Source: an uncultured Lachnospiraceae bacterium
GTDB taxonomy: Bacteria > Bacillota > Clostridia > Lachnospirales > Lachnospiraceae
DNA: 64,000 nucleotides
Assembly (NCBI GenBank): GCA_910587105.1
Contig: CAJUMB010000003.1
Span: forward strand, 1 to 64,000
Direction: 5' to 3'
This document shows, piece after piece, positions 42,474 to 52,260 of the stretch. A program made the position numbers and the translations under genes. Under the pieces are notes generated by a model. That model made no database searches. It was not told the DNA's origin and worked only from the letters and a program-made list of their open reading frames with translations. Each line of letters starts with the position of its first letter. Position 1 is the first letter of the stretch.

Positions 42474-43943
42474 ATGAATCATTTTCAAATCTATAAAGAC
42501 ATACAGGCACGTACCAACGGAGAGATCTACATAGGGGTTGTAGGACCGGTGCGCAGCGGGAAATCCACGTTCATACGAAGATTTATGGAACTGGTGGCTC
42601 TGCCGGCTCTGTCCCAGCTGAGGCAGTCTCAGGTGAGGGATGAACTGCCGCTAAGCGGGTCAGGAAAGCTGATTACCACAGTGGAACCCAAATTTATCCC
42701 AAAAGAAGCGGTGAATATGGTTCTCGGGGAAGATATTAAAGTGAGTCTTCGCCTGATTGACTGTGTAGGATTTCTGATTCCGGATGCAGTGGGGAATATG
42801 GAGGAAGGAAAGGAGCGGATGGTAAAAACCCCCTGGTTTGACCATGAGATTCCTTTTCACCAGGCTGCGGAAGTGGGAACCAGGAAGGTGATTGAGGAAC
42901 ACGCCACCATCGGGCTGGTGATGACCTGTGACGGGTCTTTCGGGGAGATTCCCAGAGAAAATTTCCGGAAAGCAGAAGAAAAGACTATACGGGAACTGGA
43001 GAACAGAGGAAAGCCCTTTCTTGTAATCGTGAATTCTCAGAAACCGTATGGAGAGACTGCTGCAGCAGTGGTAAAAGAAATAGAGGAAAATTATCATGTG
43101 TCTGCTCTGGCAGTGAATTGTGAACAGCTGCGCAGAGAAGATGTGGGCCAGATTCTGGAGAAGGTTCTGTATGAATTTCCGCTGGGTCAGATACAATTTT
43201 TTATTCCTAAATGGGTGGAGATTCTATCTCTGCAGAATCCACTGAAAGTAAATCTGTTGGAACAGATCCGGCAGATGACGCAGGGATGGAAAAGTATTCG
43301 GGATTTATCGCAGGATACACTGGAATTTGAAGGTCCTTATGTGGAACGGGTAACGCTGGAGCAGCTGGACCTGGCCACCGGTATCGTGCGGGTGCAGCTG
43401 CATATCCGGGAACAGTATTATTACGAAATGCTTTCTGAGATGACCGGGATTTCCATGGGAAGTGAATACGAGCTGATTCATATGATCCGGGAATTTGCCA
43501 GGATGAAAGAAGAATATGTAAAGGTTCAGTCTGCTCTGGAGGCAGTGAGAGGATGCGGATATGGTGTGGTGACCCCAGAGCGGGAAGATATTGAGCTGGA
43601 AGAACCGGAAGTGATCAAGCAAGGTAATAAATACGGGGTGAAAATCAAATCCCAGAGCCCATCCATTCATATGATTAAAGCCAATATAGAGACAGAGATT
43701 GCACCCATTGTGGGAACAAAAGAACAGGCGGAGGATCTGATCGCTTACATTAAAGAGGGAGAACAGAGGGGGGAGACTATCTGGGAAACCAATATATTTG
43801 GAAAATCTATTGAGCGGCTGGTGGAAGATGGAATCCGCTCCAAAATAGCAGTGATCGGTGAGGAAAGCCAGGGGAAACTTCAGGAATCCATGCAGAAAAT
43901 CGTCAATGACAGCAAAGGCGGTCTGGTCTGCTTTATTATTTAA
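42474..43943 (+). CDS. spoIVA: Stage IV sporulation protein A
   Basis: 489 residues, close to the ~492 of Bacillus SpoIVA. Walker A GPVRSGKSTFIRRFME at residue 24, a switch region LRLIDCVGFLIPDA near residue 93, MTCDGSFGEIPRE near residue 157 and NSQKPYGETAAA near residue 189. SpoIVA is an ATPase that polymerises on the forespore surface as the base of the spore coat. Its C-terminus ends GGLVCFII, as expected for this family. It shows that the organism has endospore genes. An SD of GGAGGAGAGGAG precedes the ATG. Confidence 0.97.
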   Translation: MNHFQIYKDIQARTNGEIYIGVVGPVRSGKSTFIRRFMELVALPALSQLRQSQVRDELPLSGSGKLITTVEPKFIPKEAVNMVLGEDIKVSLRLIDCVGFLIPDAVGNMEEGKERMVKTPWFDHEIPFHQAAEVGTRKVIEEHATIGLVMTCDGSFGEIPRENFRKAEEKTIRELENRGKPFLVIVNSQKPYGETAAAVVKEIEENYHVSALAVNCEQLRREDVGQILEKVLYEFPLGQIQFFIPKWVEILSLQNPLKVNLLEQIRQMTQGWKSIRDLSQDTLEFEGPYVERVTLEQLDLATGIVRVQLHIREQYYYEMLSEMTGISMGSEYELIHMIREFARMKEEYVKVQSALEAVRGCGYGVVTPEREDIELEEPEVIKQGNKYGVKIKSQSPSIHMIKANIETEIAPIVGTKEQAEDLIAYIKEGEQRGETIWETNIFGKSIERLVEDGIRSKIAVIGEESQGKLQESMQKIVNDSKGGLVCFII

Positions 43944-43992
43944 TTGTTACGAAAGTTCGTCTTTTTTGAGTTGTTTTTCATTCCTGCACATC

Positions 43993-44021
43993 TTGACATT
44001 CATATAAATTTAATATATACT
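43993..44021 (+). promoter_or_regulatory. Sigma-A promoter of the cell-wall hydrolase gene
   Basis: TTGACA (43993-43998), exactly 17 bases, TATACT (44016-44021). The leader is about 70 bases. Confidence 0.7.
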
Positions 44022-44095
44022 TAACATATCAAGAGTATCTGATGTGTAGGAACTCTTGGGGGGAGAGTGTGAAAACAAGGAAAGAAGGGGATTGA

Positions 44096-45427
44096 ATGAA
44101 AAAGACGAAAAAAGCGGGCTTTCTGTTATTATTATTGTTTTTGCTGGCAGTGCCTTTTATATGCGTGTCACTTCAGACAATAGAAATATCTGCCGCTCCT
44201 AATGCACATACGGGATGGCAGCAAGAGGGAAAGCGCTGGTATTATTTCAAAAACGGAGTAAAGCAGAAAGGCTGGCTGACTCTGGATGGAAACAAATATT
44301 TTCTGTCGAAGAAAAAGTACTGGAGATTTACTGGACTACATAAAATTAGTGGAGAAATCTATTATTTTGGTTCCGATGGTGTCATGGCAGTTAAAAAATG
44401 GGTGAACGCCAAACAAAATCGGTATTATGTCAACCCGGAAGGCAAAGCGCTGGTTAATAAATGGAAAACTGCCGGAAAAAACAAGTATCGGTTAGGCAGC
44501 GATGGTGCTATGCTGGTTGGAATGCATAAGGTAGGAAAAAAGACATATTATTTTAATGCAGAAAATACAAATGAAGGCGGGGTTAATTACCCCAAAGGAT
44601 GCCGCAGATCCGGCAGTTTCCAGATTCAAGGAAAATGGTACTATTTTCAGGCAGACGGCGTGATGCTGGCTTCCTCCTGGAATAAACAGAACGGAAAATG
44701 GTATTATTATCAGGAAGACGGAGCGCGCAAGACCGGCTGGCTGACTCTGGATGATAAGCGCTATTATCTGAAGAGCAATGGTGCTATGGCAGTCAATGAG
44801 ACCATGACAATTGGAGGAAAGCAGTGGTCCTTTGACAGCAACGGAGTTGCCTCCGAAACCCAGGGATTTACATATGATTCCAATGGTTATGTGAGAGTGG
44901 TAGCCAGTGATAATAAAATCTATACTCTGGAAAAAGAGTATGCCAAACATACAGACGTAGCAAATAATAAGATCAGCGATAAAGAACTGCTGACAGCGGC
45001 TGTATACTGTGAAGCAGGCAATCAGGGTCTGCAGGGAATGACTGCTACGGCAATGGTGATGCTGAATCGTACTCTGGCGCCCCAGTTTAAATTCCCGCCG
45101 TCAGTGCGCTATGTGATCTATCAGAAAGGGCAGTTTTCCATTGTCGTGAACGGCTCCCTTTGGGCCAGATTAAATAATACGGATGTGACAGGGTATGATG
45201 TGGCGGAGAAAGCGGTAAACAGAGCATATATGATGTATGATGCCTATGTAAAAAACAAGACAAAACGGGCAAAATATCTGCCAGGTGTGCTGAAAAAATC
45301 AAATGGAAAGGATGATTTTGACTGTCTGTTTTTTATGACGCCGGCAGCTTATGCAGCTACAGGACTGACAAACAAGTCTGAGGCGTTTACATATAAAGGA
45401 CAAACTTTCTTTACATATTGGAAGTAA
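44096..45427 (+). CDS. Secreted SleB-type cell-wall hydrolase with wall-binding repeats
   Basis: 443 residues. A signal peptide (KKTKKAGFLLLLLFLLAVPF, residues 2-21, cleavage near 33) is followed by about nine aromatic choline-binding-like repeats (GWQQEGKRWYYFKNGVKQKG, GWLTLDGNKYFL, and others to about residue 265). The C-terminal domain (about 300-443: DKELLTAAVYCEAGNQGLQGM..., FMTPAAYAATG) matches the SleB/CwlJ hydrolase family, where the first Glu is the catalytic residue. The repeats point to binding at the vegetative wall surface rather than only in spores. Terminator follows. Confidence 0.88.
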   Translation: MKKTKKAGFLLLLLFLLAVPFICVSLQTIEISAAPNAHTGWQQEGKRWYYFKNGVKQKGWLTLDGNKYFLSKKKYWRFTGLHKISGEIYYFGSDGVMAVKKWVNAKQNRYYVNPEGKALVNKWKTAGKNKYRLGSDGAMLVGMHKVGKKTYYFNAENTNEGGVNYPKGCRRSGSFQIQGKWYYFQADGVMLASSWNKQNGKWYYYQEDGARKTGWLTLDDKRYYLKSNGAMAVNETMTIGGKQWSFDSNGVASETQGFTYDSNGYVRVVASDNKIYTLEKEYAKHTDVANNKISDKELLTAAVYCEAGNQGLQGMTATAMVMLNRTLAPQFKFPPSVRYVIYQKGQFSIVVNGSLWARLNNTDVTGYDVAEKAVNRAYMMYDAYVKNKTKRAKYLPGVLKKSNGKDDFDCLFFMTPAAYAATGLTNKSEAFTYKGQTFFTYWK

Positions 45428-45439
45428 TCAGTTATGATG

Positions 45440-45470
45440 AGACTGCCGCCGTCTGGGCGGCGGTCTTTTT
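45440..45470 (+). terminator. Terminator after the SleB-type gene
   Basis: AGACTGCCGCC, 5-base loop, GGCGGCGGTCT with TTTTT. An 11-pair stem with one G-U pair. Confidence 0.82.
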
Positions 45471-45511
45471 GCGCTTAACAGGGACTTTTGTATATTTTGG
45501 AGGTATCTAAT

Positions 45512-47197
45512 TTGAGTGGAGATGGAGTTTTACTACTGCTGATTTTAGGGATGTTTCTTTTGTACGCCGGGATGATTCTGCACAGCAATTACAAGAATCG
45601 AAAGCTTTTTTTATATCAAGCAGAACAGAACTGGGGAAAGACACCGGACGTTTCTTATACGGCGGACCAGATGGAGCGTATTTCTGTCTATGGGAGGCAG
45701 GCATGCTGCAGGGAAGAATTTTATATTGACGAAATCACCTGGAAGGATTTGGATATGGACCGGGTATTTCAGCAGATGAACCATACCGTTTCAGCACCGG
45801 GAGAAGAGTATTTGATGTATCTGCTTCGAACTCCCAGGCTGGAAGAAAAGGTGCTGAAGAAAAGAGACAGGCTGTCGCAATGGTTTGCAGAACAGAAAGA
45901 ACAGCGGTGCAGTCTGCAGATGACATTGTCAGGTGTATCCAAAGACAGAAGGTATTCTATTGGAGAAGAACTTCAGTTTCTGAAAAAAGCGTCTCCAATT
46001 TCTGTCCATAAACATCAGTTATTGTGCGCATCTGCAGTTATATGTCTGTTGGTAATGCTGTTTCAGCCAGTCTGCGGTTTTTTTCTCTTTCTGGCTGCAG
46101 CATGTGTGAATGTGGCTGATTATTACGGGGGCAGAGACAGAAAAGCATCTGCCCTGTGCCTGGGGTGTTTTAAGAGTGTGCTCCAGATGATGGATACAGC
46201 GGGAAAAGTGGAAAAATGTCAATGGGAGGAGCTGGGAGAATACTGTCAGTCCATGGGCCTGGCCAGAAGAAACCTGAAGAGGTTTCATCGAAGTTCTCAT
46301 TGGCTGTTCGGCATCTGCAGTGCTTCCGGGAGTCTGGAGGCGGTCTTTGCCGACTGGCTCCGCATGATATTTCACCTGGATTTGATCTGGTACAATAAAA
46401 TGCTCCGGGAAATTCAGGAGCATGAGGAAGATGCCAGAGTTCTGCTGGAGTGTCTGGGGGGACTAGACTGTGCCATTGCTGCTGCATCCATTCGTGAAAT
46501 GCTGCCTGTATGGTGCAGGCCCGTTTTTCGGCGGGAAATGCGTATACAGGCAGAAAACTTGTATCATCCGCTGCTCAGGAATCCAGTGCCCGGCAGTTTT
46601 CAGCTGGAAGGCAGTATGCTGCTCACCGGTTCCAACGCATCCGGCAAATCCACATTTTTAAAAAGTGCCGCATTGAATGCCATTTTGGCGCAGACAATCT
46701 TCACATGCCCTGCAGTCTCTTATCAGGCGCCTCTGTGCAGAATTATCACTTCCATGGCGCTGTCGGATAATCTGGAACGGGGGGAGAGCTATTTCATGGC
46801 AGAAATCAAATCACTGAAAAGGATTCTTGAGGCGGCCGGGAAGGAGGGAGCGCTGCTGTGCATGGTGGATGAAGTACTCAGAGGAACTAATACCGTTGAA
46901 CGCATTGCCGCTTCCTCAGAGATTTTGAAAAGCCTGTGCCAAAAGCAGGTGTTCTGCTTTGCTGCCACCCACGATATCGAATTGACGTATTTACTGGAGG
47001 ACTGTTATAAAAATTATCACTTTGATGAAGAAATCAGCGGCAGAGATATATCATTTTCGTATGAGCTCAAGAAGGGGCGGGCAGTGTCGAAAAATGCAAT
47101 CCGTCTGCTGTCAGTGATGGGATATGAAGAAAAAATCGTAACTGCCGCACAGGAGACGGCACGGGAGTATGAGAGAACCGGCGTATGGAAGAAATAA
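45512..47197 (+). CDS. Membrane-anchored MutS-like ATPase
   Basis: 561 residues. The start is TTG at 45512, with GGAGG 8 bases upstream; there is no ATG in a good place. An N-terminal membrane segment (LLLLILGMFLLYAGMIL) and a second hydrophobic pair (about residues 165-205) precede a MutS-type ATPase domain at the C-terminus: Walker A LLTGSNASGKSTFLKSA near residue 378, SDNLERGESYFMAEIKSL, Walker B LLCMVDEVLRGTN near residue 450 and ATHDIELT. There is no mismatch-recognition domain and no smr domain. It fits the MutS7-like group, whose function is unknown; classical mismatch repair is unlikely. Confidence 0.85.
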   Translation: MSGDGVLLLLILGMFLLYAGMILHSNYKNRKLFLYQAEQNWGKTPDVSYTADQMERISVYGRQACCREEFYIDEITWKDLDMDRVFQQMNHTVSAPGEEYLMYLLRTPRLEEKVLKKRDRLSQWFAEQKEQRCSLQMTLSGVSKDRRYSIGEELQFLKKASPISVHKHQLLCASAVICLLVMLFQPVCGFFLFLAAACVNVADYYGGRDRKASALCLGCFKSVLQMMDTAGKVEKCQWEELGEYCQSMGLARRNLKRFHRSSHWLFGICSASGSLEAVFADWLRMIFHLDLIWYNKMLREIQEHEEDARVLLECLGGLDCAIAAASIREMLPVWCRPVFRREMRIQAENLYHPLLRNPVPGSFQLEGSMLLTGSNASGKSTFLKSAALNAILAQTIFTCPAVSYQAPLCRIITSMALSDNLERGESYFMAEIKSLKRILEAAGKEGALLCMVDEVLRGTNTVERIAASSEILKSLCQKQVFCFAATHDIELTYLLEDCYKNYHFDEEISGRDISFSYELKKGRAVSKNAIRLLSVMGYEEKIVTAAQETAREYERTGVWKK

Positions 47198-47292
47198 CAG
47201 GCAAAATAACAGACAGTTTGAGTTTTCCTATTATGAAATAAGCGGAAAGTGCCGAATTATATACAAGAGGCAATAAATTCAGGCTGTTTTTC

Positions 47293-47321
47293 TTGACAAA
47301 GAAAAAAACGGTTTGTATACT
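47293..47321 (+). promoter_or_regulatory. Sigma-A promoter of tyrS-alaS
   Basis: TTGACA (47293-47298), 17 bases, TATACT (47316-47321). The leader is only about 33 bases, too short for a T-box. Confidence 0.82.
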
Positions 47322-47360
47322 TTTTCCATACAGTACAAATCGTTAAAGGAGGAAAACACC

Positions 47361-48587
47361 ATGACTGTGTACGAAGAACTGCAGGCCCGGGGGCTGATCG
47401 CCCAGGTGACCGATGAAAAGGAAATCCGGGAATTGATCAACAATGGGAAAGCAGTATTTTATATAGGATTCGATCCCACAGCAGACAGCCTGCATGTGGG
47501 GCATTTTATGGCGTTGTGTCTGATGAAGCGGCTGCAGATGGCCGGTAATAAGCCCATCGCGTTACTGGGCGGGGGCACCGGTATGGTGGGTGACCCGTCG
47601 GGCAGGACTGATATGCGCCAGATGATGACTCCGGAAACCATTGCCCACAACTGTGAATGTTTTAAGAAGCAGATGAGCCGTTTTATAGATTTCAGCGATG
47701 GGAAAGCGCTGATGGTAAATAATGCGGACTGGCTGATGGATCTGAATTATGTGGAGCTTCTACGGGAAGTGGGTGCTCATTTCAGCGTAAACTGGATGCT
47801 GCGGGCGGAATGCTATAAGCAGCGTATGGAGAAGGGGTTAAGTTTTCTGGAATTCAATTATATGATCATGCAGAGTTATGATTTTTACGCATTGTACCAG
47901 AAATATGGCTGTAATATGCAGTTCGGCGGAGACGACCAGTGGAGCAATATGCTGGGAGGAACAGAGCTGATCCGGCGGAAGCTGGGAAAAGACGCCTATG
48001 CTATGACCATTACCCTGCTTTTGAACAGCGAGGGAAAGAAGATGGGAAAAACACAGTCAGGAGCTGTGTGGCTGGACCCGGATAAAACTTCGCCTTTTGA
48101 TTTCTATCAGTATTGGAGAAATGTAGGGGATGCAGACGTGCTGAAATGTATCCGTATGCTGACGTTTCTGCCTCTTGAGCAGATTCAGGAGATGGATGGC
48201 TGGAAGGACAGCCAGCTGAACCAGGCAAAAGAGATTCTGGCCTATGAGCTCACTTCTCTGGTTCATGGAGAGGAAGAAGCCAAGAAGGCCCAGACCAGTG
48301 CCAGAAGCCTGTTCGGAGGAGGGAAAATGGCCCAGGATATGCCTTCCACTGAGCTGACAGAAGATGATTTTAAAGACGAGTGTGTGGATTTAATCACTCT
48401 GCTGTGCAAGGCAGAACTGGTGCCGTCCCGCTCAGAAGGCCGCAGAGCCATTGAGCAGGGTGGGGTTTCCATTGACGGTGAGAGGATTACAGACATTCAT
48501 CATCAGGTGGAGAAAAGCGCAATTCCCAAAGAGGGAATAGTATTAAAGCGCGGGAAGAAAAAATTCAGAAAAATCTGTGTGAAATAG
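47361..48587 (+). CDS. tyrS: Tyrosyl-tRNA synthetase
   Basis: 408 residues from the ATG at 47361, which has AAAGGAGG upstream; the frame extends to 47313, but that part overlaps the promoter. The class I signature is PTADSLHVGHFMAL near residue 38, and the KMSKS-type loop is KKMGKTQSGAVW near residue 230. A C-terminal S4 RNA-binding domain (SRSEGRRAIEQGGVSIDGERI) closes it. It charges tRNA-Tyr. It shares a short 18-base gap with alaS, so both synthetases are cotranscribed. Confidence 0.96.
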   Translation: MTVYEELQARGLIAQVTDEKEIRELINNGKAVFYIGFDPTADSLHVGHFMALCLMKRLQMAGNKPIALLGGGTGMVGDPSGRTDMRQMMTPETIAHNCECFKKQMSRFIDFSDGKALMVNNADWLMDLNYVELLREVGAHFSVNWMLRAECYKQRMEKGLSFLEFNYMIMQSYDFYALYQKYGCNMQFGGDDQWSNMLGGTELIRRKLGKDAYAMTITLLLNSEGKKMGKTQSGAVWLDPDKTSPFDFYQYWRNVGDADVLKCIRMLTFLPLEQIQEMDGWKDSQLNQAKEILAYELTSLVHGEEEAKKAQTSARSLFGGGKMAQDMPSTELTEDDFKDECVDLITLLCKAELVPSRSEGRRAIEQGGVSIDGERITDIHHQVEKSAIPKEGIVLKRGKKKFRKICVK

Positions 48588-48605
48588 CAGATGGGAGGCA
48601 GACTG

Positions 48606-51245
48606 TTGAAAAAATATGGAGTAAATGAACTGCGCCGGATGTTCCTGGAATTTTTTGAGAGCAAAGAACATCTGGTGATGAAAAGTTTTTCTCTGGTACC
48701 CCAGAATGATAAAAGTTTACTGTTGATTAACGCAGGCATGGCGCCTTTGAAGCCTTACTTTACAGGAGTTGAGATTCCACCCAGGAGACGGGTGGCAACC
48801 TGTCAGAAGTGTATCCGCACAGGAGATATTGAAAATGTTGGAAAAACTGCCCGGCACGGGACATTTTTTGAGATGCTGGGGAACTTTTCTTTTGGAGATT
48901 ATTTTAAGAGGGAAGCCATTGCCTGGACATGGGAGTTTTTAACCCAGGTGGTGGGACTTGACCCTGACCGGCTGTACCCTTCTGTTTATCACGATGACCA
49001 GGAGGCTTTTGAGATCTGGGAGAAGGAGATCGGCATAGCGCCTGAGCGGATTTTCCGCTTTGGCAAGGAGGATAATTTCTGGGAGCACGGGGCAGGTCCC
49101 TGCGGCCCCTGTTCCGAAGTCTACTATGACCGGGGGGAGCAGTATGGATGCGGCAGCCCTGAGTGTACGGTGGGATGTGACTGTGACCGTTATATGGAAG
49201 TGTGGAACGATGTGTTTACCCAGTTTGACAATGACGGGAACGGGAATTATACAGAGCTGGATAATAAGAACATCGACACAGGCATGGGGCTGGAGCGTCT
49301 GGCTGTGGCAGTCCAGGGCGTGGATTCTATTTTCGATGTGGATACCGTACGGTCTCTCCGGGAGAAGGTGTCCGAGATTACCAGACACCCCTATCATGTA
49401 CAGGAGAAGGACGATATCTCCATTCGTCTTATCACGGACCATATCCGTTCGGCCACGTTCCTGATCTCAGACGGAGTGATGCCTTCCAATGAGGGAAGGG
49501 GATATGTGCTCCGCCGCCTGATCCGCCGGGCAGCCCGCCACGGCAGGCTTTTAGGAGTGGAAGGGACGTTCCTGGCTCAGTTAAGCGAGAGCGTGATTGA
49601 GGGGTCAAAAGACGGATATCCGGAGCTGGAAGAAAAGAGAGATTTTATTTTCCACGTTTTGACCCAGGAGGAAAATCAGTTTAACAAGACTATAGACCAG
49701 GGACTGAAGATTCTGGGAGAGCTGGAGGAGAAACTTCAGCAGAACGACAGTAAAGTGCTGGCCGGGGAAGATGCGTTCCGGCTTTATGATACCTACGGAT
49801 TCCCTCTGGATCTCACGAAAGAAATCCTGGAGGAAAAGGGGTATCAGATTGATGAAGACGGTTTCCGGAAAGCTATGGAAAAGCAGCGCCGGATGGCGAA
49901 GGAAGCCCATGAGACCACCAACTATATGGGGGCGGACGCCACAGTTTATGATGAGATTGATCCGTCTGTGACCACAGAATTTGTGGGATATGAAAGCCTG
50001 AAAGATCAGTCTTCGGTCACAGTGATCACAAATCAGTCAGAGATTGTGGAGGTCCTGGCGGAAGGACAGTCCGGTACCATATTTGTAGAGAAAACGCCCT
50101 TTTACGCCACTATGGGCGGCCAGGAGGGGGACACCGGCGTGATTTATACAGAAAACGGCCGGTTCCAAGTGACAGGCACCATAAAGCTGAGAGGCGGCAA
50201 ATACGGACATGTGGGCCAGATGGAGTCCGGAATGATCCGCAGGGGTGAACAGGTTACTCTGGAGGTAGACACAGAAGATCGCCAGGATACCTGCAGGAAC
50301 CACAGCGCCACCCATCTGCTCCACAAAGCGCTGAAGACAGTACTGGGTTCCCATGTGGAACAGAAAGGCTCTCTGGTGGCTCCAGGCAGACTGCGGTTTG
50401 ACTTTGCCCACTTCCAGGCCATGACCCAGGAAGAACTGGCCCAGGTGGAAGAAATGGTGAATCAGCAGATTCAGGCACCTCTTTTGGTAAATACAGATAC
50501 CATGGGAATTGAGGAGGCGAAAAAATCCGGCGCCACGGCCCTGTTCGGTGAAAAGTACGGGGAAGAAGTCCGGGTGGTATCCATGGGTGATTTTTCCAAG
50601 GAACTGTGTGGCGGTACTCATGTGAAAAACACAGGAGAAATCCTGTTGTTTAAGATTATATCTGAGGCAGGTATTTCTGCGGGAGTCCGGAGAATCGAGG
50701 CTCTCACAGGAAATCATGTATTGGCTCATTATCAGAGTGTGGAAGACCAGCTCTGGCAGGCGGCGAAGACAGTCAAGGCTTCACCGGCAGATCTGCAGGA
50801 ACGTCTCCAGCATCTGATGGACCGGGTAAAGGCGCTGCAGAGTGAGAATGAATCTCTGAAGAGCCAGCTGGCGCAGAGTTCAATGGGTGATGTGATGGAT
50901 CAGGTGCAGGAAGTGAAAGGAACAAAGCTTCTGGCAGCCTGTGTGGAAAATGTGGACAGAAATGGTCTGATGGACTTAGGCGACCAGCTGAAAGGCAGGC
51001 TGGGAGAAGGTGTGGTTGTTCTATTCTCTGTGGCAGAGGGGAAAGTCAATCTTCTGGCTATGGCAACTCCAGGGGCCGTTCAGGCAGGAGCACATGCCGG
51101 AAATCTGGTGAAAGCTCTTGCGAAGACAGTAGGAGGGGGCGGAGGCGGCCGGCCTAATATGGCTCAGGCCGGAGGAAAAGACCCCTCGAAAGTGCAAGAA
51201 GCTGTCAGGCAGGCGTCTGAAATCCTGCAGGAGCAGTTGAAATAG
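48606..51245 (+). CDS. alaS: Alanyl-tRNA synthetase
   Basis: 879 residues from TTG at 48606, chosen because GGGAGG lies 7 bases before it; an in-frame ATG at 48591 is upstream of that SD. Class II motifs (LINAGMAPLKPYFTG near residue 40, FFEMLGNFSFGDYF near 85, GMGLERLA near 225), the editing domain zinc motifs (HSATHLLHKAL near 567, CGGTHVKNTGE near 665) and a C-terminal oligomerisation region rich in glycine (GGGGGGRPNMAQAGGKD) are all present. It charges tRNA-Ala and clears Ser/Gly mischarging. Confidence 0.97.
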   Translation: MKKYGVNELRRMFLEFFESKEHLVMKSFSLVPQNDKSLLLINAGMAPLKPYFTGVEIPPRRRVATCQKCIRTGDIENVGKTARHGTFFEMLGNFSFGDYFKREAIAWTWEFLTQVVGLDPDRLYPSVYHDDQEAFEIWEKEIGIAPERIFRFGKEDNFWEHGAGPCGPCSEVYYDRGEQYGCGSPECTVGCDCDRYMEVWNDVFTQFDNDGNGNYTELDNKNIDTGMGLERLAVAVQGVDSIFDVDTVRSLREKVSEITRHPYHVQEKDDISIRLITDHIRSATFLISDGVMPSNEGRGYVLRRLIRRAARHGRLLGVEGTFLAQLSESVIEGSKDGYPELEEKRDFIFHVLTQEENQFNKTIDQGLKILGELEEKLQQNDSKVLAGEDAFRLYDTYGFPLDLTKEILEEKGYQIDEDGFRKAMEKQRRMAKEAHETTNYMGADATVYDEIDPSVTTEFVGYESLKDQSSVTVITNQSEIVEVLAEGQSGTIFVEKTPFYATMGGQEGDTGVIYTENGRFQVTGTIKLRGGKYGHVGQMESGMIRRGEQVTLEVDTEDRQDTCRNHSATHLLHKALKTVLGSHVEQKGSLVAPGRLRFDFAHFQAMTQEELAQVEEMVNQQIQAPLLVNTDTMGIEEAKKSGATALFGEKYGEEVRVVSMGDFSKELCGGTHVKNTGEILLFKIISEAGISAGVRRIEALTGNHVLAHYQSVEDQLWQAAKTVKASPADLQERLQHLMDRVKALQSENESLKSQLAQSSMGDVMDQVQEVKGTKLLAACVENVDRNGLMDLGDQLKGRLGEGVVVLFSVAEGKVNLLAMATPGAVQAGAHAGNLVKALAKTVGGGGGGRPNMAQAGGKDPSKVQEAVRQASEILQEQLK

Positions 51246-51260
51246 AGTGGAGGTAAGTTT

Positions 51261-52085
51261 ATGAGGATTCAGCATAACATTAAAGCGCTAAATGCGCACA
51301 GGACTTTGAGGACAAATAATTCACGGGAGAAAAGGAACGTAGAGAAACTTGCATCCGGTTACAGGATTAACCGGGCGGCGGACGATGCGGCGGGACTGAA
51401 TATTTCGGAGCAGATGCGGGCGCAGGTTACAGGCTTGGATCAGGCACGGGCAAATTCCCTTGACGGTGTTTCACTGGTAGAGACCATGGAAGGGGCCATG
51501 GAAGAAGTCCACGGTATGCTGAATCGGATGATGGAGCTGGCTATACAGTCAGGCAACGACACGTATTCAGACCAGAACCGCCAGACCATGCAGGAAGAGA
51601 TTGATGCTCTGGCCGACGAGTTTGAACGGATTGAGCAGACCACCAAGTTTAACGGCATTTCCCTGCTGCAGGGAAACAGCGGTGTTAAGAGTCTCACATT
51701 CCAGATTGCGGAGAACACAGAGGCCAGCAGCCAGCTTACGGTTGAACTGGCGGATCTGCGGCAGGTGGATGTGCGGGGAATTTCCGTGGCCACAGCGGAC
51801 CAGGCACGGGAGTCTGTGTCAAAGATTGAGCGGGGAATCGATTATATCAGCAAGGAAAGAGGCAAGGTGGGAGCGTATTTTAACCGCCTGGAATACACAG
51901 CCAATAATCTGAACGTTATGTCCAGCAATATCTCCGCTTCCGAGAGCCGTATCCGCGACGTGAATATGGCGAAAGAAGAGATGCGCCGGGTGAAGAACGA
52001 TATTCTGGGTGAATCAGCTCAGGCTATGCTGGCCCAGGCCAATCAGGTGCCGGAAGGACTTCTTCCATTGCTGCAGCAAGAATAG
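51261..52085 (+). CDS. Flagellin
   Basis: 274 residues, a short flagellin with D0/D1 parts and almost no outer D2/D3 region. The N-terminus MRIQHNIKALNAHRTLRTNN and KLASGYRINRAADDAAGLNISE are classic, and the C-terminus ends in AQAMLAQANQVPEGLLPLL. Flagellins polymerise into the filament; the conserved ends carry the TLR5-type contact region. GGAGG precedes the ATG. The gene is isolated: no other flagellar gene lies in the window, and it sits 15 bases after alaS. Whether the strain is motile cannot be told. Confidence 0.95.
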   Translation: MRIQHNIKALNAHRTLRTNNSREKRNVEKLASGYRINRAADDAAGLNISEQMRAQVTGLDQARANSLDGVSLVETMEGAMEEVHGMLNRMMELAIQSGNDTYSDQNRQTMQEEIDALADEFERIEQTTKFNGISLLQGNSGVKSLTFQIAENTEASSQLTVELADLRQVDVRGISVATADQARESVSKIERGIDYISKERGKVGAYFNRLEYTANNLNVMSSNISASESRIRDVNMAKEEMRRVKNDILGESAQAMLAQANQVPEGLLPLLQQE

Positions 52086-52154
52086 TATGTATGGCGGAAG
52101 AATGACTCGCACTTCAGCATTTTATAAAAAATTTATAAAATTGCGGAAAATTGG

Positions 52155-52182
52155 TTGACGGAGTGGGAATATCTGTTATAAT
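52155..52182 (+). promoter_or_regulatory. Promoter of rpsU with AT-rich upstream element
   Basis: TTGACG (52155-52160), 16 bases, TATAAT (52177-52182). A perfect AT-only inverted repeat (52119-52141) lies directly upstream and may act as an UP element. Confidence 0.8.
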
Positions 52183-52260
52183 AGACTCTAGTGCAAGAAA
52201 ATACCCATACAGTTGTATTTTAGCACAATCTACAACTGGAGGGAGGTTAGGTGTGAGTTT

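Noticed and set aside
47200..47360. T-box before tyrS-alaS
   Set aside because: The promoter leaves only a ~33-base leader; no T-box sequence or specifier stem fits.
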